From: Epiperipatus broadwayi
Lineage: Eukaryota > Onychophora > Udeonychophora > Euonychophora > Peripatidae
DNA length: 64,000 nucleotides
NCBI GenBank assembly: GCA_028023455.1
Contig: JAQFVV010000036.1
Span: 5,513,576-5,577,575 of the forward strand
Reading direction: 5' to 3'
A program made the translations under genes and the position numbers. The first letter of the stretch is position 1. Each line of letters starts with the position of its first letter. This document shows, in pieces, positions 21,236 to 33,606 of the stretch. Below the pieces are notes generated by a model. It was not told the DNA's origin, ran no database searches, and saw nothing but the letters and a program-made list of their open reading frames with translations.

Positions 21236-23989
21236 CTGTATTTTTATTAGTGCTAATATTTTACTTTATATTGTTAAAATAAACAAGCTCTCCATTTTAC
21301 TGCCATCAAGTATACGTTTGACTAATGATGATTAACGGGTATACATCATCAAAACAGTTGCTGGCTGTTGTTTTTCTTAATGAGGTCTAGATTCCAAAAT
21401 TGAAAGAAATGCATGCATTCTATAACCACTTCCAATGTCACTTTACTTATCCAAATATTTCTAATGCATTTAAAGTAATTTATGGTTTATATAACTATAT
21501 AAGCAAGTTGACCTAAGCACAATATCATAAACTGATTTGCATTTCAAAACTTTAGCATGACAAATGTGTATGTTTCTTCCAAATTATTATAAAGTCAACA
21601 GACTGAAACTGGTCTACAATAACATTCAAATATTAAGAATAATGATATTGTATGCATATGATATTTATTTATTACTCCAATTTTCACTACATAGCAACAC
21701 AGTTGATTTATTCATTTGTTTACATTATTTAAGCAAGATATTTGGTAATTTGTTACTAGATTTTTTTCTAGTAATATCTTTTGTAATATGTCTGTTTTTA
21801 TTTCTTCTATATTAGATAGATTGAAATATTTTTTTAATCATTATTATCATTTACAATTTAAATCACTTCTTTATCTATTTTTTGTGGCTCTATCAATTGT
21901 AACTTCATCCAAATATAAATGTCTTCAACCCACATAAATTTTGTAATGTATATTAATCTTCATAATAAGTCTTGTTTTATCAGTCATGGATATTGTGATA
22001 ATCTGAATCTAATTTTTAACAATATTTTTTCTCCTTAATTCTAAAAGATGTTACATTTACTAATATTACTATGATAATAAAATAGTATACTCTCTTACAT
22101 ATAGCACACCATGAATTTATTTCAGTCTAAAACTAAAGTGACATCTAATTTCAAACTGATTTTCTAGCAATTGTTTTATTATTTTATATTTTTTTACAAA
22201 ATCTAGATACTCTGTTCAATTTTTTGTTTAACTCAGGTGAATGTGTACATTCCATAATAAATTTTTGAAGGTAATTTTTGTCAAATAATTGTCTGTTCAA
22301 TACAATTTTCTATGCATCTAAGATGTTTTGAAATACGGCATATTTTTTTCTAGAAATTTCTGCTAAAAACTCTTTTCCATGTCGAGTCTTGATAGTTCTT
22401 GTTATTGAGTTAAGTAATCTAGCAGAAAGAAAAAATTGTAAAAGTTGCTATGTGTAAAATAATAATTAAATAGAATATTACTAGAGAGTTCACAAGAAGT
22501 TCAATTATTCAATTGATAGAATTGAACTGTCACCTCCAAGTACCTTGAATTACAGAATCTGTGATCTTGGACCAGACTTCTAAAAATCTAGCACATCCAA
22601 ATTAGAAAGCATTTTTAATACAACATTATAGTCACACTAAATATTTATCATTATTTCATACTTAAACTATTGTGGAAAAAGTTGATAATGTATATATATT
22701 GTGTAAATTTTATTTTGCAAATGTTGTTAATGTTTAATAAATATTGTTCTATTATTTAAGTGTGGTTTGTTAAAAATTTTAGATTCTATTCCTTCACTAC
22801 TAGTAAATTAATTATTTGGCTAAGATTTAGTAATGTTTTTTTTTTTTTTTCAATAACCACTACTTTTTTAAGTGAGCTTCAATTAATTTGAAGGAAAACT
22901 AGAAAATATGCAAAAGATATTTATTTCTGGCACTAAGATAGTCAAAATTATGTTGACTGATCAAACCATTTTTTAATCTGTGTTCTTTTTTTATTTTGAT
23001 ATTATTATATCTGATTTTTGAGATAATGTTATTTGATAATGTTTATTTACACCGCTTTCAAATTTTTACCGATTTTTTTTATCATTATTTTAAATATTAT
23101 TTAGTTGGAGCTGTTAAGAATTTTTTATAGATCCTTTAAAAATAAATAAAACTCAAGTTGTAAAATTTTTCTTATTTATTTGTCATTAAAATTTAAATTT
23201 AATAACTACTGATTAGAAATCATGGACTAAGATGTTTTTGTAGTAGACATGATTAAGAAATTTTGCAAAAATTTGTACTGCTGAAAAACTGAAAATTAGA
23301 TATTTTTGGAAATTACAGTATTTCTTTTACTATTTGTTACCTCCTCCCCCCCCCCTCCCATCCTCACTGTTTCATTTTTTTACTTTTTATTTCACATCTG
23401 CATATACTATTATAATAATAATTATCTCCTGAATGACTGATAACGATCTCTCTTGTTGATACTCCATCTAGCATGCAAGTTTTAAATGAAGTATTCATTT
23501 TTGAAATACAATCTTAGGTCGTCTTTTTTTTAAGTCAAACTATCTTGCATTTTTGGGAGAGCATGGAGGCAGTAGTTGAACTTAAACACATGGACGCATG
23601 CGCAGTTAAAATCAAATTGAATTATGTTTTATTCTTTTGTGTAAATGTTATATATTAAAGAAATCTTATTCTATATTTAACATATTGGAAATATGCCATA
23701 TAAGTGTGTTATCAGTGCAAACTAGTTGTATGCCTCCCCCCCAGAAATCTTATCATGTGACAGCAATCATATGAAAAGCCCTTTTTTTATACTTTGGTTA
23801 TAAAATAAAAGATTAAGACAAACCATGGGCTTTGCATTTTTTATGTAATACCTGTTCAACAATGGCTACATGAGAATGGATATCAATGCCATTGACAGTC
23901 CCTCCTACATGGTGAGAACCAAGTAATCATGTTACAGATCACCATTTATGCATAGTATGTCATTTCAGAAGAATGACTAAGAAGAAGAT
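21236..23989. other. AT-rich DNA; includes a C-tract near 23341
   Basis: The tract CTCCTCCCCCCCCCCTCCC at about 23342-23360 stands out. Otherwise no gene, RNA or repeat boundary supported. Confidence 0.45.
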
Positions 23990-24015
23990 AATAATTAGCT
24001 ATCCTAATATTCCTT

Positions 24016-24243
24016 TTGCAATGCAGTGTGCAATACACTAACATTAAATTGCTTATCTTAGAACTCTCCAAGTGCATAACAGAAAGTGATATAAATCAAC
24101 TATACATAAACAAATTGGCATGGTTATCATCCAATGGTAATGAATTTGGTTTGAATTCATATCAAATATTTCTAAGCAATGGCACACATTCACATAGGAA
24201 CAACTCATTGATCAGTCAGGACTCTGGAATTGCCCAAGAATAA
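24016..24243 (+). CDS. candidate coding exon or pseudogene fragment, unidentified
   Basis: Preceded by a good acceptor (TTCCTTTTGCAATGCAG, ending 24026). The frame then runs 72 codons to TAA at 24241-24243, including WLSSNGNEFGLNSYQIFLSN and ending SQDSGIAQE. Serine and asparagine are abundant, and the amino-acid mix looks like protein. The frame's nominal start is a TTG before the acceptor, so a real protein would need an upstream exon; none is seen. An A-run 230 bp downstream (24466-24477) would also fit a retroposed 3' end. Family unknown. Confidence 0.3.
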   Translation: MQCSVQYTNIKLLILELSKCITESDINQLYINKLAWLSSNGNEFGLNSYQIFLSNGTHSHRNNSLISQDSGIAQE

Positions 24244-25800
24244 AGTGTAACTATTGATTTTCAAGTAGAAACAATGGAATGATCTTTCAGAAAATGTTAA
24301 AGTCACTTACTTTTGCTGCTGAGAATAATGGTTTGGGTTGTTTTTGTTTGTTGAACAATCACAATAAATGCTGTTTATTCATTGATTCTTTCTTAAAGCT
24401 CAGTCTGAAAGTGCTGCATTTGCCTTATGGTTTTCTTCAATTCCATTGGTATTTACAGTCTGAAGTAAAAAAAAAAAAGCATATCTAGCCATGGAAAAGG
24501 TTTAGGTTCACTAAGTATTCATATCATGAGGGTCATATGTTGTGTTTTCTGTAAAATGAAACATTTATGACAGATTGAACCATTGTAATAAGAAGGATTG
24601 GTCTTGATCATCTCTTATGTCAGGCTTAAAAAGTATAGTCTATCAGCAGTTTGTCACTCTGAATAATGTGATTCCTCTATCCCTACATATTAAACTACCT
24701 CATAAAACAGTTTGCAAAAGTTCTTGATAGAAACAGTGGTACACGTATCTTTTTGTGTCAACTATTTTTGAAAATCACTATAGAAAAAATCAAAAAGAAA
24801 ATATTTATTGGTCCCCAGATCAAACAGTTTAAAAAAATGAGGAAGTTGTAGTTGAAGGATAGTAGAAAAATAGAAGGCATTTAAAATTGCTTCAAATAAT
24901 TTGATAGAAAAAATGTCAGAGTTAGATTTTTCTTAAGCTTGTTGATGAAATGACATAGAGAAAATGGTCTGCAAATTGTGCCTGAAACTGCATACCCTCT
25001 ATCCCTATTTGGATGTTTTCCCCATTAATTGAGGTACTTTTTACAAATATAATACAAAAGAAATACAAAAAAATGCATGAAGATGCTGTTTTTTTTATCT
25101 CCCTGTAACTTTCAAATAAGAACCAATCTTACATTTTCGTTGCCACTTTCTTTAATTGTGTCTTTATTGCAAAACTTAGGTTCAACTTTATTTTCAGATA
25201 TGCTTATATAAAATCAAATTAACTATCATTACTTTAAAACATTAAATTTACTAATTCAATTGTTCTGATTAATTAATTACTTCTCTATTTTATTGAATTT
25301 ATTAACAATGTTGCCTAAACTATATCCTTGTATTTAGCATTAATATTTATGCTTGTCATAAGGAGTAATTTTGTCTTTTTAATAATTATTCTAATTCATC
25401 TTTGGCATTGCCTCATTATCATAGCATTACTAATCTATTTTGTATTATCAGGTAAACCTAATTTTGTGTTTAAACTTTTTATTCTATATATTTGAAGTGT
25501 ATGCCAAATTGTATGCAATTTGGTCCTTTATATGTGGCACTATCAGATAAATCGTACCTCTTTAATCTTTTTATCACTGTCCTTGCTATAAAAATGTCTG
25601 TTTTTCTTTCTTATCCTCAATGTATATAGTGGATCCTTTTAGAACCTGTTATACAGGTATGAGTGTTTTTACACTGTTAAAGTATTAGCTTTTGATTTCC
25701 TTATAGTAAAATCTAATATATCTTGGCTTATTATTACATTGAGTGTCATCAATTACTTAAGAGCACATGGAAAAACTGTTTTATCTTTGGTATTATTAAA
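24244..25800. other. AT-rich DNA, possibly 3' UTR-like then nothing recognised
   Basis: 24279-24488 is an open frame but low in information and ends at an A-run. No repeat boundary supported. Confidence 0.35.
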
Positions 25801-25820
25801 TTCTTTATTTTGTATTACAG

Positions 25821-25893
25821 GAAGCAGGGAATGAAAGCTCATTTTATTTTAAAATCTTGTATGAACATTTCCTCCGAACGTTGCAAACTTGAA
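25821..25893 (+). CDS. weak candidate terminal exon, unidentified
   Basis: A strong-looking acceptor (TCTTTATTTTGTATTACAG) ends at 25820. The next frame reads EAGNESSFYFKILYEHFLRT, three more residues and a TGA. An alternative frame in the same exon runs on to 25968. Too short to judge; could be chance. Confidence 0.15.
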
Positions 25894-26001
25894 AGTCACG
25901 ATATTAAGTTTATGACTCCTTTAATTTTAATAAGCTTAGCAATCATATATATATATAATTTTAAGTGAAATAATGCTTAAAGCTAAATGGAATAATGATG
26001 T

Positions 26002-26383
26002 AATTAGATACCAACCAGTAACCACCTAAACATTCACAATAAAGATAGTAATCAATATTTCTCACTGCTGTCAAGGCAACCTTCTCATTTTTTAATAGCA
26101 AGAATGGAAATCCATTCTTACTAATGGTCCATTGAATATATATGGACACTTAACAATTGCAACTTGACTACAGAGTATGAAATATTGTTACAATGAAGTT
26201 TAAATAAACCTCTTAGTCAAGTTGCAATCTTTAAGTGTCCATATATATTCAATGGACCATTAGTAAGAATGGATTTCCATTCTTGCTATTAAAAGATGAG
26301 AAGGTTGCCTTGACAGCAGTGAGAAATATTGATTACTATCTTTATTGTAAATGTTTAGGAGGTTACTGGTTGGTTTTTAATTA
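26002..26383. repeat. long near-perfect inverted repeat (167-bp arms)
   Basis: Arms 26002-26168 and 26215-26383 differ at only a few positions, with a 46-bp spacer. Because of the symmetry both strands show the same short frame (SIYIQWTISKNGFPFLLLK), which need not be coding. The low divergence implies a recent event or gene conversion between arms. Confidence 0.85.
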
Positions 26384-28381
26384 TATAATTTTAAATATAA
26401 AGATTTTTAAATACATTGATGTTAAAAATGGGAATGTCATAAAAATATTGCAACATTTATCATGAATTGCTGTTGTCTGGGAACTTCAATTTCTCCATGA
26501 CAGATATTTTTTATAAATTTTTGCAATCTTATCTTTTAATTCTTAGTTTGATCGATTAACTCTTGTGAAGCACGAGTTCAGTAGAATTGAATTAGTAGTT
26601 GAATTATCCTTTTTTTCTACGTCTATGCAGATAAAAATTAAAGAAAAATGATTTCATTGTTTTTCTAACATAATACAAATAAAATAATTATTCAAGTGTA
26701 CCTTTAATTAACTTTATATTAACACTATTTTTAATAATTTAAATTTATATTTAAAAAAATTATTCATAAAAATATCTCATATTCATAATTCCTACAACTT
26801 TCTATAACGCATTATGTCAATCAATAACTAAGTGATTATAAGCTTGTCTGAAAAAAAATTGAAGTTGCTAATCAATAGTTTATTATGATTTATCAATTAA
26901 TTTGATGACTCCTTTCATTACCTTTATCACCTTGCTTTACTGAATTTTAGCAACTCAATTTTAGAGCTATTATCAGCTGTAGTTACGTCACAACACAAGT
27001 TTAACCAATCTAACTGCAAGGAAAAAAAGATAAACAATTATCCGATATTGCGATTATATAAACCAAGCAGGAAATGACTAATACGCTCACATATAATAGG
27101 ACACACTAGTCTATTATTCTATTTATTTATTTTGTATGTTGTCTTATAACTTCTGCAGATGCAATTTTTTCTTTTTGAAAGACTTTAATAATATCTTATG
27201 ATAGCCTTGTATTGTATTCTATCCTCAACCGTAATCTCTCACTAAAAGCAGTCAATATGGCATATCTTACGAATTTCATCCACATAATTTTTATAATATA
27301 AATGAAATTATGTCTCTCTGCTACAAAACTTATTCACTATAAAATGTTTTTTATAAAGACTTGTACAGTGAATTTGTTTTATATCCAATCTGACCTGTGT
27401 GGTTCCAGAGGTCCCAAAATCAGTTTTGGTGGCTGATAGGTCTGGCACTCACACTTTTTATAAACTCCCCAGCAGTAAAGTCATTTTATGCATCCAATCC
27501 AACACTAAGTGTGAATTTATAATAATGGACAATACAAATCTATCACATCTAGATATATAAAGCTTTTATTTTACCTTTTTTTTATTATTATTAAAAATTA
27601 CTCTGTAATGTTTTAAAAATAAATTATGGACAGTCTGTGTTCCTTCCCTTTTAAATAAATTTTCTACTCACAGTACATATTTCCTTATTATAAGTCCAGA
27701 ATCTATTTGTAAGAGTAAGACAAGATCAAATTCAAAATTTTAAGCAAAAGAAAGTATGTGCGTTCTTCTTGCTAAATTTGTGATTGTAGCTATAATAACA
27801 CAAAATGCAGTCTTTTTCTTATTTAAGCACTAGCTCGTGAACAAGTGGTTTTCTTTTTTTCTAATCTTAATAAGACGTTGTCGTTATTAATTTAATAAAA
27901 AAATCATTTCATTTTTAAATTTAATAAATAAAGTATCAATTCACTCTACATTTATCTCAAATTAATAAACATTTATTAAAATATTTCTTTATTTAGTTAT
28001 TTATGCACTACAACGGATATTATAAATGACGCATGTGTACATCACAATAGTGAAATTATTTTTTTTTTTTACAAAAATTTTCTTTAAAACTATGATTTTG
28101 ACCTATTAAACAAATGGACCTTCTCAAATAAAATTCCTAACAAAAGTAGTAATATAAATGCAACATACAACTACCACAATTCAAGATATATACATCATTT
28201 TGGTCAATTTATTATATATCATTTCTTTGATTCCTATATCACTTTTTCCTGGCAACAAAAAATCATGTCTATAGCTCTTCTTAACTCTCTAAAACCACAT
28301 TGAATCTCCGGTAAACATTTATCTGTTATTAAAATCAGTCACTTCAACAATATTCTTGTAAGTTCTTTTGTTATAGTGAAC
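26384..28381. other. AT-rich DNA, one GC-richer patch, nothing recognised
   Basis: A patch at about 27393-27470 (GTGTGGTTCCAGAGGTCCC, GGTGGCTGATAGGTCTGGC) is less AT-rich than its surroundings, but I could not assign it to a gene, RNA or repeat family. Confidence 0.4.
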
Positions 28382-28502
28382 AACTATGATATTTTTGTCG
28401 AGCGTTGGTGCCGAGTGGTTAGCACAGCCGCCTTACAAGCAATTTCCCGGGTTCACTTTCCAGCTGACGCTTTGACACATAAAAAAAAACTATGATATTT
28501 TT
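28382..28502 (+). mobile_element. tRNA-derived SINE, copy S2, perfect 15-bp target duplication
   Basis: The element 28397-28487 carries A-box-like GTTGGTGCCGAGTGGTTAGC and B-box-like GGGTTCACTTTCC, then GACGCTTTGACACATA and an A-run. Identical AACTATGATATTTTT duplications flank it (28382-28396, 28488-28502), the mark of LINE-mediated insertion. Shorter than S3 because part of the variable-arm region is missing. Confidence 0.92.
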
Positions 28503-28838
28503 ATGGCATTTTCTGAAATCTTGAATTTTTTAAAAAATTGGAACAATAGAAACATCTTTAAGATCAAGCCCACAAAACTTCAGGAGTACATATATTTTTA
28601 TATAATCCAATATTTTTAAAGTTATCATATTTTCAGCATTTTTTTTTAGGTATAACATATGAAATTGCAGTCTTTTCATTTTTAAGATAACAAAGTGCTG
28701 ACTTAACTTCACTAAATTGGAGATTTTTGTTCAATTCTAAATGAGTAGATAAATAGAAAAAAATGTCATTTCAATTCTTCTATTATTATTCAAATGTTGA
28801 TCAAAACAGTCCATGTATCATTTAAAATATTACTGTCA
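28503..28838. other. AT-rich spacer
   Basis: Nothing recognised. Confidence 0.5.
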
Positions 28839-29009
28839 AACCGCTAAACATCACACGATCACTATCTTTTATACTAGCACATAATTGTTATTAAACAAGG
28901 CAAAACTCTCCATACAGTAGTGCCACCCTGTGCCAACCACAGTTTTGCCTTGTTTAATAACAATTATGTGCTAGTATAAAAGATAGTGATCGTGTGATGT
29001 TTAGTGGTT
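28839..29009. repeat. 69-bp perfect-looking hairpin at the left end of RZ-D
   Basis: Arms 28839-28907 and 28941-29009 are inverted with at most one difference (CCGCTAAACATCACACGATC against GATCGTGTGATGTTTAGTGG). The 33-bp loop holds the RZ-D terminal sequence (CATACAGTAGTGCCACCCTG), itself the inverse of 29369-29400. Host flank has thus been copied in inverted orientation together with the element end. Confidence 0.85.
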
Positions 29010-29415
29010 CAGCAACAATCCTGCCTAATAGGATAGTAGTGGTGGCTATGGTTGTTAAAGAGCCAAAGACACCAGAATGTATGGGTGCTGAACTGAGTTC
29101 AGACCCATATTACTATATAAGCTATTGAGCTTAGATTGTAAATATTATTGTGTTTTCAATTTTATTCTCATGGTTTTGTAGTTAAGTAGAATTAAAAGGT
29201 GTTTGCTGGATGGTTGCATTAGATTCTAAGATCTAGGTGCAGTGCTCGCAGATCCAAGGCTCCTCACTGACGAAGGCCACAAGCCAGAAACTAGTCTGAG
29301 GATATTGGATGAATAGGCACTAGATAGGGATTTTATGCACAAGCCTTCTGGCATCCATTGATTACTCTGTTTGGCACAGGGTGGCACTACTGTATGGAGA
29401 GTTTTGCCTTGTTTA
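28889..29415 (+). repeat. RZ-D: retrozyme-like element with intact hammerhead
   Basis: Terminal inverted pieces ACAAGGCAAAACTCTC / GAGAGTTTTGCCTTGT are shared with RZ-C. The interior contains the palindrome CTGAACTGAGTTCAG (29088-29102) followed by ACCCATATTACTATATAAGC, a module recurring in RZ-B, RZ-E, RZ-G and RZ-H. The hammerhead lies at 29251-29310. No coding frame. Confidence 0.75.
29251..29310 (+). ncRNA. type I hammerhead ribozyme (RZ-D)
   Basis: Core CTGACGA (29267-29273) and GAAA (29287-29290). Stem I inner: TCCTCA (29261-29266) pairs perfectly with TGAGGA (29297-29302). After an internal loop, ATCC (29252-29255) pairs with GGAT (29307-29310). Stem II GGC/GCC has loop CACAA, with an A-A mismatch at the base. 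Stem III is minimal: A-U and C-G enclosing TA. Cleavage triplet GTC ends at 29296. All invariant residues are present; the perfect outer helix makes this one of the best candidates. Confidence 0.75.
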
Positions 29416-29919
29416 ATATCATTATCATCACATAAAATAGAGTGTCATTGATGAATTAATAGAATTGTCATACTTTTCCAGGTTCATAAATTTCTTATGT
29501 TTTCAAAAAAGACCTAAAGTGATCATTTTCAGCTTCCTGCTTGTATCTTCTTTGCAGTTCCAATCTGTCAATTATTATTAAGCTTTCCTGTCATTCAGTT
29601 TCTGCCTTTAAATCTCTATATTTTTATGGATTTTCACATTTAATTTAATATTTTGTCAATTAGAATATATTATCAGGTTTTTCTTTAATCAAGTCACTAA
29701 TAATAAGATCATTGTCAGAAAACCTGTCAATTATTTTTTATGTGAACTCAAAAATTGATTTATTTATATTCATAACACACTTTAAAATAACTGCATATTT
29801 CAGTAATATGGGAATTCTGAATATCAATTTTCAATTTTAGATTTAATAGCAGGTAAATTTGAACTTGAATAAGAGATGTTTCAAATAAAACGTACATCAG
29901 GTTTTTATGAATATATTAT
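29416..29919. other. AT-rich DNA, nothing recognised
   Basis: No supported feature. Confidence 0.5.
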
Positions 29920-30076
29920 ATATCATCATCATCAACCATTATCAATCCACTGCAGGATGAAGATCTGTCCAATTTCGATCCATCCCCGATCTTTAGCTTC
30001 TCCTCCACATCATCCCTACACACTTTCTTATTTCATCCATGCTTTCTGGGTCTTTTACAATCTTTTGGAATCCAGT
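29920..30076 (-). mobile_element. 5'-truncated RTE-type LINE, 3' end only
   Basis: The minus strand matches 1-170 closely (GATTGTAAAAGACCCAGAA, then ATGATGTGGAG, then TTCATCCTGCAGTGGATTGA, ATGGTTGATGATGATGATA), with a deletion and frameshifts. It is only about 155 bp, ends in the same TGATGA tail and is a typical 5'-truncated LINE insertion. The overlapping plus-strand open frame is a shadow. Confidence 0.85.
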
Positions 30077-33000
30077 TTAAGATCACATAATTAATCAGTA
30101 AGATTCGATTAAATGGTAGCAAATTTAAGGTTATAATTTTAAGCAAAAATAAGCACATAAATTTAATAAAGTAAAATATTATTTATAAACTGATTATATT
30201 TTAATTAAAATCTTTGACTTTAATTTTATACAATTATATTTTATATTGCTTTGCGTACTTTTCGCCAATCAAAAGTTATTAAATAAAATCTTCTAAATAA
30301 ATAAAAATTCAATTTATTTATTAATTATAATGTGATAAAGCATATATATATAATATAATAAATTAAATTAAATTTTTTATAACGCTCGTTGAGAAAACAG
30401 TTAGGAGGTGAAAACTATTATTTCAATTAACAATATATATATATATAAAACGGTATAAAAGTTTTTATGTTGTCTTAAATTATAAACTGAATAATATCAA
30501 TTCCAAAGAAGTTTTGCTGCGGCAAAGAAAATCAAAAAATCTCCTTTCTCAGATTTATAATAATGCCAATTATAGAAAATCATATTACAAAAAAATTGAT
30601 TTCTTATAAAATAAAAAAATTAATAAAAGAAGTAATATCTATACTTCAGTTATTTAATTTGCTTACAGACAAAAAATGTACGGTATATAATGCCTCAGAC
30701 TAAAGAATTTCAAGAATAAAAATAATATATAGGTAATATTTATATTTATAAAGAGCATCATGCTTTAAAGATAGCATATCTTCTTGACATTTCTAAAACC
30801 TAAGTTTGAATCTGGATTGTCAGATATTCGTTTTCAAGATACTTATGATATTTTTCTTGAACTGCAACTAACTATCTAACATTGGTATGTAAATGGATAT
30901 CTTGCTAATCTTAGCTAATGAATAAAGTAAAGATGAAAACCACTAAAACCCCATACTATCTTACATTTGTAAGCTCTAATGAGTACAGTCTTCTCTTTTG
31001 CTTATGCTATATAAGAGACTGCTGGAAACTTTTGTCCTGGAGTGACCTGTTTATTTAACAATGCTACATCTTTTATATCGTTGAAACTTAATGTTTTTCA
31101 ATTCCAAATTATATATTGCATCTGATAAATGTATGCCACACAAGCTTTGATTTTTTGTTTTATAAATTTTTGCAATCGATTGTGATGACCTTTAATTTTT
31201 CCATTATTATTGATATAAACACTAATTTAATTAGCAGCTAGGAGTGATTAAATAAGGTTACCATGCTCTACATGAAGTTTGAATCTCTGTGACAGCTTAG
31301 GACTTAATAAGCTGCAAATTTTTGATCTTATAAGAGATACTTCCATATGTCATGATTAATTCTGTTTATTTAATAGTTTATCACTTCTCCCATAGCTTAT
31401 CTCCTCAATCTTTATATTACTTTCGGTAATCCAAAATGAATTTCAAAACCAGTTTAAAGATCCATTTGTTTAACACTTTTTATATTAGTTTAACATATTG
31501 AATGGTATCCAATATATGACTTTTAAAATATAGTTTGATACAAAAAATGAAGTCTATAATTTTGAACAGTAAAAAACCAGTTGCAATGTGGAAGCATGAC
31601 AAATTTAAATAAAAGTCCTAATCTTACATATTTGGTAATAAGAAAAAAAGAGGGTAGAATATGCATAATAATAAATCATATCATTAAGATGCCAAATGGT
31701 ATAGGAAATACGGGAGAGTAAATATATGTATGTGTGTGTGTTTTCTCGATGAGGCTGCCCATGGTATAATTATCTACACATTTAACAATCAAATATAATG
31801 TGACAAAAGGGTATTATGCAAAATTAAGGTACATTAAAAAGATAACTTAGCTATGAAGTAACCATATAACAGTGCATCAAATGTATTGAGATATTCCTTA
31901 GATGAATTATATATTTGGATAACATAAAATACAATAAATTCCAAATTTATTGTAACCTTTCACAAACTTGTCAGCTTCTAAGGTTTCACAGCACCTATAA
32001 GTAGTGATTTTCATTTCTTACTTCAATAAATATAAATGGGTAAAACAAATATATTTAATCGTTTGTCTAACTTCAAAAAAAAAAAACGTTTCATTACAAA
32101 GCATGGTATTGCATACACTTAGATATTAAGATATCGATGATGATCAAATTAAGTACCCAATACTATTCAGATTTTTCATTAAAAAGTTATTTCAGAGAAC
32201 TAATATGATTTCTAGAGACATCATCTATTTTTAAAATGATAGGCAAGTGTGTTAATGACAGATAAACCCTATTTTCCCATTATAATTATTGGTTCTAGCT
32301 TTAAGAAGGCATAGGTATTGAAAAGTACACTCAAACACTATCTAATCTTACTTAACTAATCATGGGGGGGGGGGATATATGCACAAATAAGACTAAAATA
32401 ATAACAGGCTAAGATACCTAATCAACGACTAATACAAATAAAAAATATTACTATAAATATATATTGGGCATTGTGCACCAGTTATGGAGATTTGAACTAT
32501 TATATCTCTTGGCTATATTTTGATATATTATTAAATGTCAATTTAATCCTAACTTTATTACTTCTGGTAGATAAATATGGAATGGCTTTCTACAGTATTA
32601 ATAAAGTTTTGACTACATTTGATGGATGAGCCAATCTTATCCCTCTACAGCTAAAATAATAATATAGTAAAAATTTTAGAAAATGTATTTCTTGTTTTAT
32701 CCCCCTCCCCCTCCCCCTCCCTATTAAATCAATATATTCCCTTGCTACAATTACAACATAGTGAGAGAAACTGTCAAGAGTAGTGAAACAGACAGTCATA
32801 TACAAACAAAATTACAAATAATTACATTTAAAAGATTTTTTCAAAAATGAAATATTTAAGTTTTACTAATATTAAATATTTTAATGCACATATATTACAA
32901 ATGATCACTTTCCATACATTTTTGGTGTTGATTTGGTTTCAAAGTTCTTAGTTCTTTCTTTGATTTTCAAGATTTATAATAAGATGTCAATATGTTTTTT

Positions 33001-33485
33001 TTTTTTCATTACAATCATTAACTTGCAGTTTGATTTGTAAATAATCTTGATTAAGTTTAGATATTCTTGCATTTATGAAAACTAGCTCTGTATTAGGTTA
33101 ACATGTTTGGCATAACTAGTAAAAATCAATGTTTCCAACTCTATTCCAAGTTTAGGTCGGTCATCCTCTCCTAAGTGCTACATCGCTGGGAGACCTAAGG
33201 TTGAGACACATTTAGTGACCCTATCCGATTATATTAAAAGAACTGCATACATTTGTTTATTTATTATTGTACTGAGAGATTACTGATAAGTAATTTTCTC
33301 TCCTATCATCTAGCTTTTTTTATCTATATAGTAGTGAAACATTGTGTGAAGAATAACAGACACTGAATTTGAAATAAAAACTGACTTCTGTAATATGATA
33401 ATTAATTGTTGATATCTATTCTATTTTATCTGAAGTGAACTCTATTTTTCTGCTTACCAAAGATATATTTTCCATGAACTATAAG
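30077..33485. other. AT-rich DNA with G- and C-tracts
   Basis: Nothing coding. Notable only: G10 at about 32364-32373, a CCCCCT-repeat pyrimidine tract at 32700-32722, and a short GC-rich hairpin at about 33150-33205 (TTAGGTC/GACCTAA). Confidence 0.45.
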
Positions 33486-33606
33486 AAAATCTTGCATTGG
33501 TGGTCGAGAGGTCAGCGCGACTGCCTTGCACTTGCAGGCAGTTGCCCGGGTTGCGAGTTCGCGTCCCGGCCGATGCTATGACACTTTAAAAAAAAAAAAT
33601 CTGATC
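33486..33606 (+). mobile_element. tRNA-derived SINE, copy S3 (longest)
   Basis: Starts near 33493 with TGGTGGTCGAGAGGTCAGCG (A box), has CACTTGCAGGCAGTTGCCCG, then B box GAGTTCGCGTCCCGG, GATGCTATGACAC and an A-run. Target duplications are poor (GAAAATCT / AAAAATCT). Probably closest to the family consensus. Confidence 0.85.

Noticed and set aside
25961-26465. Mirror-image small proteins on both strands
   Set aside because: A consequence of the inverted repeat; identical frames on both strands are not evidence of coding.
27393-27470. Hammerhead or exon in the GC-richer patch (contains GGCTGATAGG)
   Set aside because: No GAAA box follows and no open frame or splice signals support an exon.
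33150-33205. Structured RNA in a GC-rich hairpin
   Set aside because: An 11-bp imperfect stem with a large loop and no recognisable motif; no second copy seen.
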